NCBI GenBank assembly: GCA_025964455.1
Contig: JAOPYU010000343.1
Location: forward strand, 1-11,366
Source: Thermoleophilia bacterium
Lineage (GTDB): Bacteria; Actinomycetota; Thermoleophilia; Gaiellales; SKUG01
Length of the DNA: 11,366 nucleotides
Direction of reading: 5' to 3'
The notes beneath the pieces are model-generated. The model searched no databases, was not told the origin of the DNA, and saw only the letters and a list, made by a program, of their open reading frames with translations. Every line of letters starts with the position of its first letter. The stretch's first letter is position 1. The position numbers and the translations under genes are program-made. Below are positions 1 to 7,509 of this stretch, piece after piece.

Positions 1-780
1 GCCCGAAGCGCGCGCCGCTTCGAGGTCGTCGTCGTTGGCGTTATCCAGGACGCGCTGCTCGAGGCTGGCGATCGGCGTGCTCGAGAGGTTCACGCGATCG
101 GCGATCTCGCGGTTGATCGTCGTGACCCCGCCCAGGCCGATGAGCGCAGCTGACGCGATCATCGCGGAGCCCATCACGATGTCGAGACGGCGGGCACCGA
201 AGCGCGCGCGCAGCCGTGCCACCGTGGCCTGTCCCCCACGCATCACCAGCAGGAGCGGCCCGAGCATCCCGAGGCCGAAGCCGATGGACATGTAGACCGT
301 CCGCGCGGTGAAGCCGTCGGTGACGGCGCCGGCGGTGATCGCGGCGAGGATCGGGCCGGCGCACGGCGCCCAGACCAGGCCGAGCCCGAGACCGCCCACG
401 AATCCGCCCCGGAAGCCTTCGCCGCCGGCGGCGCGACCGGCCAGGCCGGGCACCCGCGACACCGCGGTGCTCGTCCACAGCTCGAGGCGGTGCCGGAATG
501 CGGGCACCAGCATCGTGACGCCGAGCAGGCCGATGATCACGACCGCCGCGAGCTCCTGGGTGCGCGGCGGCAGCCCGAGTGCGGCGAATGCTGCCGCCGC
601 GAGCAGCGAGATGCCGACGAAGGACACCTCGAGGCCCGCCAGGACGCCGATCACACGTCGCCGCCCCGCGGCTCCGCTCACGGCGAGGATGATCGGCAGC
701 ATGACCAGCACGCACGGGGTGAGCACGCTCACGGCACCGGCGAGGACTGCGAACAGGGCGAGGATCAGGTCGGTCTGCAT
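1..780 (-). CDS. CcdA/DsbD-type cytochrome c biogenesis / thiol-disulfide transmembrane protein (C-terminus cut by window edge)
   Basis: The frame is open for 260 codons from an ATG at 780 to the left edge with no stop, so the C-terminus is missing. A GGAGG (790-794 on the complementary strand) lies 9 bases upstream of the ATG. The product has about six hydrophobic segments. Two cysteines sit in the hallmark positions of the family: TPCVLVMLP (Cys23, first membrane helix) and WAPCAGP (Cys140, fourth helix). Members of this family pass electrons from cytoplasmic thioredoxin across the membrane to extracytoplasmic thiol proteins for cytochrome c maturation or disulfide repair. After the last membrane segment (about residues 200-220) the chain continues as a hydrophilic stretch of some 40 residues to the edge. 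A simple CcdA would end near there, so a following extracytoplasmic thioredoxin domain, as in DipZ, is likely but not seen. The gene is divergent from the repeat-protein gene. Confidence 0.85.
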   Translation of the reverse strand, partial: MQTDLILALFAVLAGAVSVLTPCVLVMLPIILAVSGAAGRRRVIGVLAGLEVSFVGISLLAAAAFAALGLPPRTQELAAVVIIGLLGVTMLVPAFRHRLELWTSTAVSRVPGLAGRAAGGEGFRGGFVGGLGLGLVWAPCAGPILAAITAGAVTDGFTARTVYMSIGFGLGMLGPLLLVMRGGQATVARLRARFGARRLDIVMGSAMIASAALIGLGGVTTINREIADRVNLSSTPIASLEQRVLDNANDDDLEAARASG

Positions 781-939
781 GGCCCCATTCCTCCACACGC
801 GGGCGGGCGGCGCTGTAGTGCCGGCGACATTGCCCCCGGATTCCGTCTGCACCGGGGGTGCTTTGCAAGATACGTCCTCAAGGAGCAGGTAGTTTCGTGC
901 CGATAGATCCTCAGAGAGTCGCCGTCCCTGAAGGAGTCC
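781..939. other. Divergent intergenic region with a GC-rich inverted repeat
   Basis: This 159-bp stretch must carry promoters for both the CcdA-like gene (leftward) and the repeat-protein gene (rightward). I could not settle on a convincing -35/-10 pair for either. It contains a perfect 7-bp inverted repeat, CCCCCGG at 833-839 and CCGGGGG at 852-858, with a 12-base loop. An AAGGAG at 931-936 serves the rightward gene. Confidence 0.4.
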
Positions 940-3297
940 ATGCGCCGAGTCATCGCCCACGGTCGATCGTGGCTGGCCGACGCCGTGCGTGCACGGCGTG
1001 TCGGTGCGCTGTCGCTGGTCGCCCTGCTCGTGGTCGGTGTGCCGGTGGCGGGTGCCGCAGGAACCCTGCTCTTCGGCGGTAGCGCCACGCCCAAGGGCCG
1101 CGTCATCAGCGGCTCGCAGATCAAGATCCGCACGATCGGGGCGCGCAACCTCGGGTACAACTCGGTCGGTTCGGCGCACGTGGCCAACAACTCGATCCAG
1201 AGCAGCGACCTGCGCAACAACGGCATCCTGAGCGTGGACATCAGGGATGGCGGGATCATGGGCGTCGACCTCAAGAAGGGCACGGTCGGCGCGGAGCAGC
1301 TCGGACTCAACGCGGTCTCCGGCATCAACGTGAGGGACGGCTCGATCACGACGTCGGACCTCGCGGCCTCGACACTCGATGCGCTGCGCGACGCGAGCCA
1401 GTCGGCGGCCGAGGCGAGCGGTGCGAGCGCGCTGCGCGAATCGAGCATCACCACCCCCTTCCTGGCCAACGGCGCCGTCACCGGTGCCAAGCTCGCGGCC
1501 AACTCGATCTCCGGCGCCAACATCGTCGACGGCTCGATCACGAGCGCCGACCTCGCGACGAGCGCGATCGACGGCTCGTTCGTCGCCGACGGCACGATCG
1601 GCGCTGCCGACCTCGACGTGGATTCGGTCACGACCACCAAGGTCAAGGACGGCGCGATCACGAGCGCCAAGATCCTCGACGGCGCGGTGAGCCGCACCGA
1701 CCTCGGCCTCGACTCGGTGGACGGCGCGCGCATCGGCGACGGCACGATCACGGGAGCCGACCTCGCCACGGGCACGATCACCTCGCTCGAGATCGCCGAT
1801 GGCACCGTCAACTCCAACGACATCGCGAACGGCGCCATCTCGACGTCCAAGCTCGGGGTCGACGCGGTCAGCGCCACCAACATCCAGGATGGCGCGGTCA
1901 CGACCAACAAGCTCGCGTTCGGTGCCGTCGAATCGATCCACATCGCGGACGGCGCCATCCAGGGCGCCGACATCGCCGACGGGTCGATCCAGGCAGCGGA
2001 CCTGGCTCCCGGCGTCGCTGGCGGCGGCGGAGGCGGCGGCGCGCTGACCGACGGCTCGGTGACCACCCAGAAGCTCGCGGACGGGTCGGTGACGGCCGCC
2101 AAGGTGGTCGACGGCTCGATCACGAGCACGAAGCTCGCCTCCGGATCGGTGACCGGCACCGCGATCGCGGACGGCTCGATCACTGCTGCAGACCTCGCGG
2201 CGGGCGCCATCGACCCGACCGGTTTCGCGGACGGCGCCATCGGTGCAGTCAAGCTGGCTGCCAACTCGATCGGCTCCGGTCAGATCGGGCCGGCGGCGAT
2301 CGGCGTGTCCGAGCTCGGGCTCGATGCCGTGACGAGTGCAGCGATCGCCAACGACGCGGTCGGCACCACCGAGCTGGCCGACAACGCCGTCACCAATGCC
2401 AAGCTCGCCGACAGTGCGGTGAACACGGCAGAGCTCGCCGCCAGCTCGGTCACCACGGCCAAGCTCGCCGATGGCTCGATCACTGCCGCCAAGATCCAGG
2501 CCGGTGCCATCGACTCCTCGATCTTCGCGGACGGCTCGATCTCGGGGGTCAAGCTGGCGGACGGCAGCGTCGGCACCCTCAAGCTCACCAACGGCGCGGT
2601 CAGCACGACCAAGCTCGCGGACGCCGCGGTCACGACCCTGAAGATCGCCGACGGCGCCATCACGGGTGCCAAGCTCGCGCCCGGCGCCGTCGACGCATCC
2701 TCGTTCGCGGATGGCTCGATCGCCGGCATCAAGCTCGCCGACAATGCGATCACGACGGCGAAGATCAACGACCTGGCCGTGACCGGCGCCAAGATCGCGG
2801 CCGGCACCATCGTCAGCTCGAACATCCAGGACCTGACGATCGCGTCGGTCGACATCGCTGACAACGCGATCAGCAACGCCAAGCTCGCCGACAACAGCGT
2901 GGGCAGCGCCGAGGTGGCGGCCAACTCACTGGCTGCTGCCGACCTGGCCGACGGTTCGGTCGACACCGGCGAGCTGGTCGACGGCGGCGTGGCGATGGTG
3001 GACCTGAGCGCGGCGGTGCAGACCGCGATCGGCAGCGGTGGCGTGTCGTTCTACCGTCAGGTCGGCTCGTCCCAGACGGTCGCTCCCGGTAATCCGTCCA
3101 AGCTCTTCGACGTGGACTGCACGGCAGGCGACGTCGTGATCAGCGGCGGTGGCAGCGTCACGGGGCCCGCCGGATACGGAGGCGCCATGAAGTTGATCGG
3201 CTCGTACCCGATCGATGGCGACACGTGGCGCGTCGACTACTACTCGGGCTCGGGCACGTACAACATCGTGCCCTACGCGGTCTGCCTCGACCTGTGA
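940..3297 (+). CDS. Exported decapeptide-repeat protein with C-terminal two-cysteine beta domain
   Basis: The 785-residue product starts with a basic N-terminus and a hydrophobic segment (about residues 21-44, ending in VAGAAG). This is a signal peptide or N-terminal membrane anchor. Residues 53-690 consist of 60 units of exactly ten residues, consensus [DN]G[SA][IV]TxAKLA, with I/V at unit position 4 and L/I/V/F at position 9. The array is broken by a 24-residue, probably helical insert (143-166) and by a glycine-rich linker (357-370, seven Gly in a row). Residues about 702-785 form a separate domain rich in Gly and aromatic residues, with Cys727 and Cys782 placed to form a disulfide. Regular hydrophobic spacing suggests a beta-solenoid or fibrous rod; this fold is inferred. 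Similar units occur in phage tail-fibre-like and actinobacterial exported proteins. The AAGGAG ends only 3 bases before the ATG, which is tight; GTG at 985 is an alternative start. No sortase motif is present. A surface, stalk or adhesive role is plausible but unproven. Confidence 0.85.
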   Translation: MRRVIAHGRSWLADAVRARRVGALSLVALLVVGVPVAGAAGTLLFGGSATPKGRVISGSQIKIRTIGARNLGYNSVGSAHVANNSIQSSDLRNNGILSVDIRDGGIMGVDLKKGTVGAEQLGLNAVSGINVRDGSITTSDLAASTLDALRDASQSAAEASGASALRESSITTPFLANGAVTGAKLAANSISGANIVDGSITSADLATSAIDGSFVADGTIGAADLDVDSVTTTKVKDGAITSAKILDGAVSRTDLGLDSVDGARIGDGTITGADLATGTITSLEIADGTVNSNDIANGAISTSKLGVDAVSATNIQDGAVTTNKLAFGAVESIHIADGAIQGADIADGSIQAADLAPGVAGGGGGGGALTDGSVTTQKLADGSVTAAKVVDGSITSTKLASGSVTGTAIADGSITAADLAAGAIDPTGFADGAIGAVKLAANSIGSGQIGPAAIGVSELGLDAVTSAAIANDAVGTTELADNAVTNAKLADSAVNTAELAASSVTTAKLADGSITAAKIQAGAIDSSIFADGSISGVKLADGSVGTLKLTNGAVSTTKLADAAVTTLKIADGAITGAKLAPGAVDASSFADGSIAGIKLADNAITTAKINDLAVTGAKIAAGTIVSSNIQDLTIASVDIADNAISNAKLADNSVGSAEVAANSLAAADLADGSVDTGELVDGGVAMVDLSAAVQTAIGSGGVSFYRQVGSSQTVAPGNPSKLFDVDCTAGDVVISGGGSVTGPAGYGGAMKLIGSYPIDGDTWRVDYYSGSGTYNIVPYAVCLDL
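1096..3009 (+). repeat. Tandem 30-bp coding repeats (60 decapeptide units)
   Basis: The array lies inside the exported protein gene. Nine units cover 1096-1365, 19 units cover 1438-2007 and 32 units cover 2050-3009. The first two blocks are separated by an insert at 1366-1437, the second and third by the Gly linker at 2008-2049. Units keep the ten-residue register exactly, but the DNA copies differ at many positions, so the array looks old or selected for protein pattern rather than freshly duplicated. Frequent DNA cores are 'gacggctcgatcac' and 'aagctcgc'. Confidence 0.9.
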
Positions 3298-3309
3298 TCG
3301 GTCGAGCGG

Positions 3310-3325
3310 CGGGCGTCAGCGCCCG
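3310..3325. terminator. Possible bidirectional terminator hairpin
   Basis: CGGGCG (3310-3315) and CGCCCG (3320-3325) form a 6-bp stem with a 4-base loop, between the convergent repeat-protein gene and grxD. The grxD stop codon begins in the loop. There is no T-tract, so this is tentative. Confidence 0.35.
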
Positions 3326-3666
3326 GCGGTCTGGATGAGCTCCGCGAGCTCGCCCGTCCCCGCCATCTCGGTGACGATGTCGCAGCCGCCGACGAGCGTG
3401 CCGTCGACGAACAGCTGCGGCACGGTCGGCCACTCGGAGTGCTCGGTCAGCACCTCGCGAATGCGCGGATCCAGCAGCACGTTGACGGCGGCGAAAGACG
3501 CGCCGATCGAATCGAGCGCCTTGACGGTGCGCGCGGAGAATCCGCAGTAGGGCTGGTCCGGCGTGCCCTTCATGAACAGCAGCACGGGGTGCTCGGCGAT
3601 CTTGCCGACGATCTGCTGCTTGAGGGCGTCCTGGTCGAGGACGGCGGGGGTCTCGGCGTCGGTCAT
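3316..3666 (-). CDS. grxD: Monothiol glutaredoxin, CGFS type (Grx4/GrxD family)
   Basis: The 116-residue product has the full family signature. KGTPDQPYCGFS places the single active Cys at residue 41 within CGFS (41-44). WPTVPQLF follows at 79-86 (cis-Pro and glutathione-binding loop) and GGCD at 93-96. Length matches stand-alone bacterial members. CGFS glutaredoxins bind a [2Fe-2S] cluster with glutathione across a homodimer or a heterodimer with BolA and pass it to target proteins in the cytoplasm. The ATG comes one base after the stop of the upstream bolA gene, with GGAG inside the end of bolA, so the two are almost certainly co-transcribed and translationally coupled. It is the last gene of the leftward run. 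A classical dithiol CPYC glutaredoxin is excluded by the motif. Confidence 0.95.
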   Translation of the reverse strand: MTDAETPAVLDQDALKQQIVGKIAEHPVLLFMKGTPDQPYCGFSARTVKALDSIGASFAAVNVLLDPRIREVLTEHSEWPTVPQLFVDGTLVGGCDIVTEMAGTGELAELIQTAGR

Positions 3667-3667
3667 G

Positions 3668-3910
3668 TCACAGCTCCGTGGCGGGGACCCGCGTGGTGAG
3701 CGCGAGTGCGTGGATCGAGTGGTCGCCCATGTCGCCGTCGAGCGCGCGGTAGACCAGCTTGTGCTGGTCGACGCGGCTCAGTCCACGGAACTCCTCGGCT
3801 TCCACGACGGCGCGGAAGTGGTCACCCGTGCCGGTGTAGTCCTCCACCTGGACGGTGGCGGTCGGCATGGCGACGAGGATTCGATCGTGGACGTAGGTCT
3901 CGCTGGGCAT
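3668..3910 (-). CDS. BolA family protein (IbaG/YrbA-like)
   Basis: The 80-residue product spans a whole BolA domain: acidic strand VQVEDYTGTGDHF (21-32) with conserved His31, then FRGLSRVDQHKLVY (41-54) and a final IHALAL strand (66-71) with conserved His67. BolA proteins partner CGFS glutaredoxins, giving [2Fe-2S] hetero-complexes that use BolA His or Cys ligands. The next gene is exactly such a glutaredoxin, one base away, which strongly supports the call. Length matches the short IbaG-type members. The ATG at 3910 is the only in-frame start that keeps the N-terminal helix. I see no strong Shine-Dalgarno before it. A 40-bp gap separates it from the methyltransferase stop upstream, so it may sit in the same long transcript or have its own promoter. 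Confidence 0.92.
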   Translation of the reverse strand: MPSETYVHDRILVAMPTATVQVEDYTGTGDHFRAVVEAEEFRGLSRVDQHKLVYRALDGDMGDHSIHALALTTRVPATEL

Positions 3911-3950
3911 GGCGGCATCATGCCACGATCGACCGGCCGTTCGCGTCGCG

Positions 3951-4586
3951 TCAGCGCCGAACGCTCACCGCGACGCCGTCGCCGACGGGCAGGACGTTGG
4001 TGTCGAGGAGCGCATGGGACCGCGCGCGATCGAGGTAGGCGCGGAGCGCGAGCACGTCGGGCGTCTGCTGTGACGGGTCGGCGACGCGCCCGGACCAGAT
4101 CACGTTGTCGGCCACGATCAGGCCACCGGGACGGACGAGCTCGACGGCGCGATCCAGGTACGCCGGGTACCGCTCCTTGTCCGCATCGATGAAGGCCAGG
4201 TCGTAGGGCCCCTCGAGCTGCGCGAGCGTGTCGAGGGCCGCGCCGCGATGCACGGTGACCATCTCGGCGACGCCGGCCTCGTCGAACAGCTGCTCGGCGA
4301 GCGCCGCGTGCGGCTCCTCGAGCTCGAGGGTGTCGATGGTGCCGGCCGCCGGCATCGCCCGCGCCATCCACACGGCGCTGTAGCCGAAGAGCGTTCCGAT
4401 CTCCAGCACGCGGGTGGCGGAGAGGGTCCGGACCAGGGTGGCGAGCAGGGCGCCGGTGTCGTTGGGCACCTCGATGAGCGGGCCGTGCGCGGCGGCGAAT
4501 CGTTCGCGCGCACGGGCCAGCAGCGGATCGTCGGCCCAGAATCGTTCCTGCATCCACGCGTGCGTGCGGTCGTCGAGCGGTGCCAT
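3951..4586 (-). CDS. SAM-dependent O-methyltransferase, CCoAMT-like (Methyltransf_3 family)
   Basis: The 211-residue product carries motif I VLEIGTLFGYSAVWMA (60-75) for S-adenosylmethionine. ELEEPH (88-93) follows at the position of the ribose-binding acidic residue. FIDADKERY (132-140) and VADNVIWSG (158-166) match the metal-binding D...DN triad of plant caffeoyl-CoA and bacterial catechol-type O-methyltransferases. These enzymes use Mg or Ca to methylate vicinal hydroxyls of small aromatic compounds; the natural substrate here cannot be told. The frame stays open upstream of the chosen ATG at 4586. That ATG is preceded by GGGAGG at good spacing and lies one base after the glycosyltransferase stop, so I prefer it over the longer form starting at 4679. 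It is probably co-transcribed with the glycosyltransferase. Confidence 0.9.
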   Translation of the reverse strand: MAPLDDRTHAWMQERFWADDPLLARARERFAAAHGPLIEVPNDTGALLATLVRTLSATRVLEIGTLFGYSAVWMARAMPAAGTIDTLELEEPHAALAEQLFDEAGVAEMVTVHRGAALDTLAQLEGPYDLAFIDADKERYPAYLDRAVELVRPGGLIVADNVIWSGRVADPSQQTPDVLALRAYLDRARSHALLDTNVLPVGDGVAVSVRR

Positions 4587-4587
4587 G

Positions 4588-5691
4588 TCAGTCCCTCCCC
4601 GGGGCGGTGGTGATGGTGCGGCCGGTGGCGCGGCGCCGGAGCGCGTCGTGCAGCTCGCGCTCGGCGGGGGCGTCGGCACCGATGTCGTGCCAGATGACGA
4701 CCACGTCGCCCTCCACGCCCACGAGCGCCGCCTGGACGGGTTCGGTGCGGGGCGCGCCGAGGATGACCTCCCACGTGCCGCCGATCGCGTCCTGGGTGTC
4801 GGCGAGCTGGCCGAGCTGGTCGTGCACGGCGGCGAGGTCGGCGCCGTCGTCGATCGTCATCAGGATGCTGCGGTCATACGTCCACGCCGCGTCCAGGGCG
4901 CTGGTCGTGTCCGCGACGATGCGCTCGCGCATGGCCTGCAGGGCATCGCGCTCGGGCGAGTCGGGCAGCGGGTGGCGCTCGTACATCTCCGCGATCGCGC
5001 GGATGTGGTGTGCTCGCTCGCGACTGACACTGTTGTCGGCGCCGGCGCGATGGCGGAACTCGCACGTGACGGCGTCGAGGCGCTCGTAGCCCACGCGCGG
5101 GAGCAGGCGCAGCCACAGGTCCCAGTCCTCGAGCACCTCGAGGTCCTCGGCGAACCCACCGACGGCGCGCACGAGCGCCGTCGGCACGAGGGCCGCGTGG
5201 ATGGGGAACAGGTTGCGCAGCCACAGCATGCGCTCGTTGAACTCGCCGCCGTCGTCGTGCGGGGCGCGGCGGTGCACGCGGCCGTCGTGGTCCTCGAGGA
5301 CCTGCTCGGCGCCGACATAGGGAACGAGGGCGTCGTCGTCGCTCCCGTCGATCGCCGCCAGCAGGGTCGCCAGGTGGGCCGGGTGCAGCAGGTCGTCGTC
5401 GTCGAGGAAGAGCACGTGCGGCGCGGCCGCCAGGCGGAGGCCGGAGTTGCGGCTCGCAGACCTGCCGCGGTTGATCGGGTGCCGCTCGACGCGCAGCGCG
5501 AGGCCGGGGGCTGCATGTGCGACGTGCGCGACGATCGCCGAGGGATCCACCGCACCGCCGTCGTCGACCACGAGGACCTCGATCCGGTCGAGCTCGATCC
5601 CCTCCTGCGTGGCGACCGACGCGAGGGCGCGGTGCAGCAGCTGCGGTCGATCCCAGGTCGGCACGACGATGCTCACGCGCGGATCAGCCAC
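4588..5691 (-). CDS. Glycosyltransferase family 2 (GT-A fold)
   Basis: The 367-residue protein opens with VSIVVPTWDRPQLLHRAL (6-23), the standard GT2 nucleotide-binding start. VVDDGG (41-46), NRGRSASRN (74-82) and FLDDDD (95-100, the DXD metal motif) follow. FAEDLEVLEDWDLWLRL (180-196) supplies the catalytic-base ED and WDLWLRL elements. The last 100 or so residues are less typical and may be a second small domain. Such enzymes transfer a sugar from a nucleotide-sugar to a polysaccharide, lipid or protein acceptor on the cytoplasmic face; donor and acceptor are unknown. There is no membrane segment. The start is GTG with GGGAGG six bases upstream, overlapping the preceding acetyltransferase gene by 8 bp. 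A lone GT2 gene among acetyl- and methyltransferases suggests modification of a cell-envelope or small-molecule product, but this is inference. Confidence 0.9.
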   Translation of the reverse strand: MADPRVSIVVPTWDRPQLLHRALASVATQEGIELDRIEVLVVDDGGAVDPSAIVAHVAHAAPGLALRVERHPINRGRSASRNSGLRLAAAPHVLFLDDDDLLHPAHLATLLAAIDGSDDDALVPYVGAEQVLEDHDGRVHRRAPHDDGGEFNERMLWLRNLFPIHAALVPTALVRAVGGFAEDLEVLEDWDLWLRLLPRVGYERLDAVTCEFRHRAGADNSVSRERAHHIRAIAEMYERHPLPDSPERDALQAMRERIVADTTSALDAAWTYDRSILMTIDDGADLAAVHDQLGQLADTQDAIGGTWEVILGAPRTEPVQAALVGVEGDVVVIWHDIGADAPAERELHDALRRRATGRTITTAPGRD

Positions 5692-6208
5692 CGAGGTCCT
5701 CCCACCGCTCCGGGGTGATCGCGTACAGCACGTGGTCGCGCCAGGCGCCTGCGATCTTCACGTGCAGCGGCGACACGCCGATGCGCACGAATCCGCACGC
5801 GTCCAGAACGCGTTGCGAGGCGACGTTGTCGACGAGCGTGCCCGCCTCCACCCGGTGGCGACCGTGATCGGAGAAGGCGGACTGCACGGCGTGGCGCACG
5901 AGCTTGGTAGCCACGCCGACGCGGCGGTGCTCGCCGTCGACGTCGTAGCCGATGGTCGAGTTGCAGTACACCCCGGGGTCGGTCGAGAGGTTGCTGAGCG
6001 CCGCCTGCCCGACGATCCTCCCGTCCAGGAAGGCCGCGAACTGGATGCGCCGCTCGTCGGTGAGGCGGTCCAGCACGGATCCCAGGGTGTAGTAGTCGTC
6101 GGTGTGGGTCGGCTCGAACGGGGCGAGGCGCTCGCGATTGCGCACGACGTAGTCGAGGTATGCAGGCGCATCCTCCGGCGCCGTGCGGCGGACGTCCACG
6201 GCGGTCAC
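5684..6208 (-). CDS. GNAT N-acetyltransferase, RimJ/RimL type
   Basis: The roughly 174-residue product matches RimJ/RimL-like acetyltransferases. An N-terminal VRNRERLAPFEP (22-33) resembles the family's RNREHL.PW.P box. A core strand with IGYDVDGEHRRVGVATKLV carries the RxVGxA acetyl-CoA pyrophosphate loop, and NVASQRVLDACGFVRIG is typical motif B. Such enzymes acetylate N-terminal alanine or serine of ribosomal proteins, or various amines; the substrate here is open. The frame is open to 6427, but the family alignment starts near DVRRTAPEDA. I chose GTG at 6208, which overlaps the upstream acetyltransferase stop as GTGA; GTG at 6214 or 6199 are alternatives. The end overlaps the glycosyltransferase start by 8 bp, so coupling in both directions is likely. 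Confidence 0.85.
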   Translation of the reverse strand: MTAVDVRRTAPEDAPAYLDYVVRNRERLAPFEPTHTDDYYTLGSVLDRLTDERRIQFAAFLDGRIVGQAALSNLSTDPGVYCNSTIGYDVDGEHRRVGVATKLVRHAVQSAFSDHGRHRVEAGTLVDNVASQRVLDACGFVRIGVSPLHVKIAGAWRDHVLYAITPERWEDLGG

Positions 6209-6840
6209 GTCCACTCGGCGGCCTGGGTCGCGACACGCTCGGTCAACTGCGTGCGGATTCGCGGCCAGTCGTCGGAGAGGATCGAGAAGACCACCGTGTC
6301 GCGCAGTCGTCCGTCGCGCTGGTGCACGTGCCGGCGCAGCACGCCGTCTCGGGTCGCGCCGAGCTTGGCGATGGCGGCCTTGGAGACGACGTTGTACTCG
6401 CTGGTTCGCAGGGTCACGACCTCGCACCCGAGCGTCTCGAAGGCATGCGTGAGCAGGAGCAGCTTGCTCTCGGGATTGACGACGGTGCCGCGCGCGTCGA
6501 GGGCGTACCAGGTCCAGCCGATCTCCATCCGCGGGACGTCCATCGCGATGTCACCGAATCGCGTGGCACCGAGCACGCGCCCGCTGGACCGCTCCGTGAC
6601 GACGAACGGCAGGTAGCGACCGTCCGCCCACCCCTCGAGGGCCTCGGCGACGTAGCTCGCTGCGGCGTCCGGCTCAAGCGGCTCCTCGCAGTCGGCGGAG
6701 CGGCTCATGAGGTCCATGGCGCCCGGCGGGTACGCCTCGATCAGGCCGGGGATGTGGTGCTCGTCGAGCGGCACCAACTCGACGATCTCGCCGGTCAGCG
6801 TAACCCGCTCGAGCCGCGCCGTGGAAGGGGTGGTGTCCAT
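6205..6840 (-). CDS. GNAT N-acetyltransferase, RimJ/RimL family (second copy, distinct subfamily)
   Basis: The 211-residue product begins with LTGEIVELVPLDEHHIPGL (15-33), a common opening of this family. VLGATRFGDIAM and MEIGWTWYALDARGTVVNPE form the central sheet and acetyl-CoA loop. LGCEVVTLRTSEYNVVSKAA then leads to LGATRDGVLRRHVHQRDGR, DTVVFSI and a final helix. The subfamily resembles protein or aminoglycoside-like acetyltransferases of unknown substrate. It differs clearly from the downstream GNAT and so is not a recent duplicate. The ATG at 6840 follows GAGG directly with almost no spacer, so translation may rely on coupling to the 2H gene, whose stop is 9 bp upstream. The stop overlaps the next start as GTGA. 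Confidence 0.88.
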   Translation of the reverse strand: MDTTPSTARLERVTLTGEIVELVPLDEHHIPGLIEAYPPGAMDLMSRSADCEEPLEPDAAASYVAEALEGWADGRYLPFVVTERSSGRVLGATRFGDIAMDVPRMEIGWTWYALDARGTVVNPESKLLLLTHAFETLGCEVVTLRTSEYNVVSKAAIAKLGATRDGVLRRHVHQRDGRLRDTVVFSILSDDWPRIRTQLTERVATQAAEWT

Positions 6841-6849
6841 CCTCGCGTG

Positions 6850-7410
6850 CTACCCCGAAATCGGCAGCTCGACGCGGTGCAGGCGCACCGTAGGGCGGAC
6901 TCCGAGGTCCCAGCATTCGAGCGAGCCCCAGCCGCCGTCCAGCGGCATCACGCGCCGCACGTGGGCGAGCACCTCCTCCGTTCGCCCCGGGAGCGTCGAG
7001 TAGGACAGGCTGACGTGCGGCACCCAGGCCCGCTCGGCGACGACCGGGTCGACGTCTGCCGCATCAAGCGCGGTGAGCATCGCTTCGCGTGCGGCCTCGA
7101 TCGGGGAGGGGTCTTCTGGCGAGACGTGCACGATGCGCCCCGACGCGAAGGTGGCTGGCTCGCCGAGCGTGACCCGATCTCCGCCGGAGCCGTGCAGGAC
7201 GACCGCCGCGACATCGAGGGCGTCCGGCACGGGAGTTCCCGTACGCAGGAAGGTGAGGTGCGGCTGGAAGCGCGTCGCGGTGGCCGAGCCCGACTCGATC
7301 ATGCCGGCGGATTCCAGCTCGAGCGCGATCGCCCGCAGCCGTGCGTCGAGCACTCGGTCGGGCCGGAGCTCGTAGCTGTAGCGATGTCGGGGATCACGGA
7401 GCAGCGACAT
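6850..7410 (-). CDS. 2H phosphoesterase (2'-5' RNA ligase superfamily)
   Basis: The roughly 186-residue product has the two catalytic tetrapeptide-type motifs of the 2H superfamily: HLTF at 51-54 and HVSL at 132-135, about 80 residues apart as expected, each followed by a hydrophobic strand. Family members hydrolyse or form 2'-5' or cyclic phosphodiester bonds in RNA or nucleotides (LigT, ThpR, CPDase and relatives). The exact substrate of such actinobacterial 2H proteins is mostly unknown. I prefer the ATG at 7410 (MSLLRDPRHRYSYELRPD); a GTG at 7443 adds 11 residues. The ribosome site is weak (AGG about 11 bases upstream). Nine bases separate it from the acetyltransferase gene downstream. 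The 99 bp between it and the next upstream gene show no clear promoter. Confidence 0.85.
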   Translation of the reverse strand: MSLLRDPRHRYSYELRPDRVLDARLRAIALELESAGMIESGSATATRFQPHLTFLRTGTPVPDALDVAAVVLHGSGGDRVTLGEPATFASGRIVHVSPEDPSPIEAAREAMLTALDAADVDPVVAERAWVPHVSLSYSTLPGRTEEVLAHVRRVMPLDGGWGSLECWDLGVRPTVRLHRVELPISG

Positions 7411-7509
7411 GCCACGAGCCTGCCCGCGTGGTGTGCTTGGCACGCACGTACGGGCAGATCGGCAGAGGAAGGGCGAAGCGCAGTACCTGCCGCGACCGGC
7501 GGCGGTGGG

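Noticed and set aside
765..2264. 499-codon minus-strand frame rich in Ser, Pro and Val
   Set aside because: It is the mirror image of the decapeptide array; the plus frame has the signal peptide, ribosome site and regular repeat register.
1096..3009. CRISPR-like or satellite array from the 30-bp periodicity
   Set aside because: There are no spacers, the copies are contiguous and vary by codon, and the register is that of a coding repeat.
4414..5718. 434-codon plus-strand frame
   Set aside because: It is antisense to the glycosyltransferase, whose motifs are complete; the frame is an artefact of GC-rich codon use.
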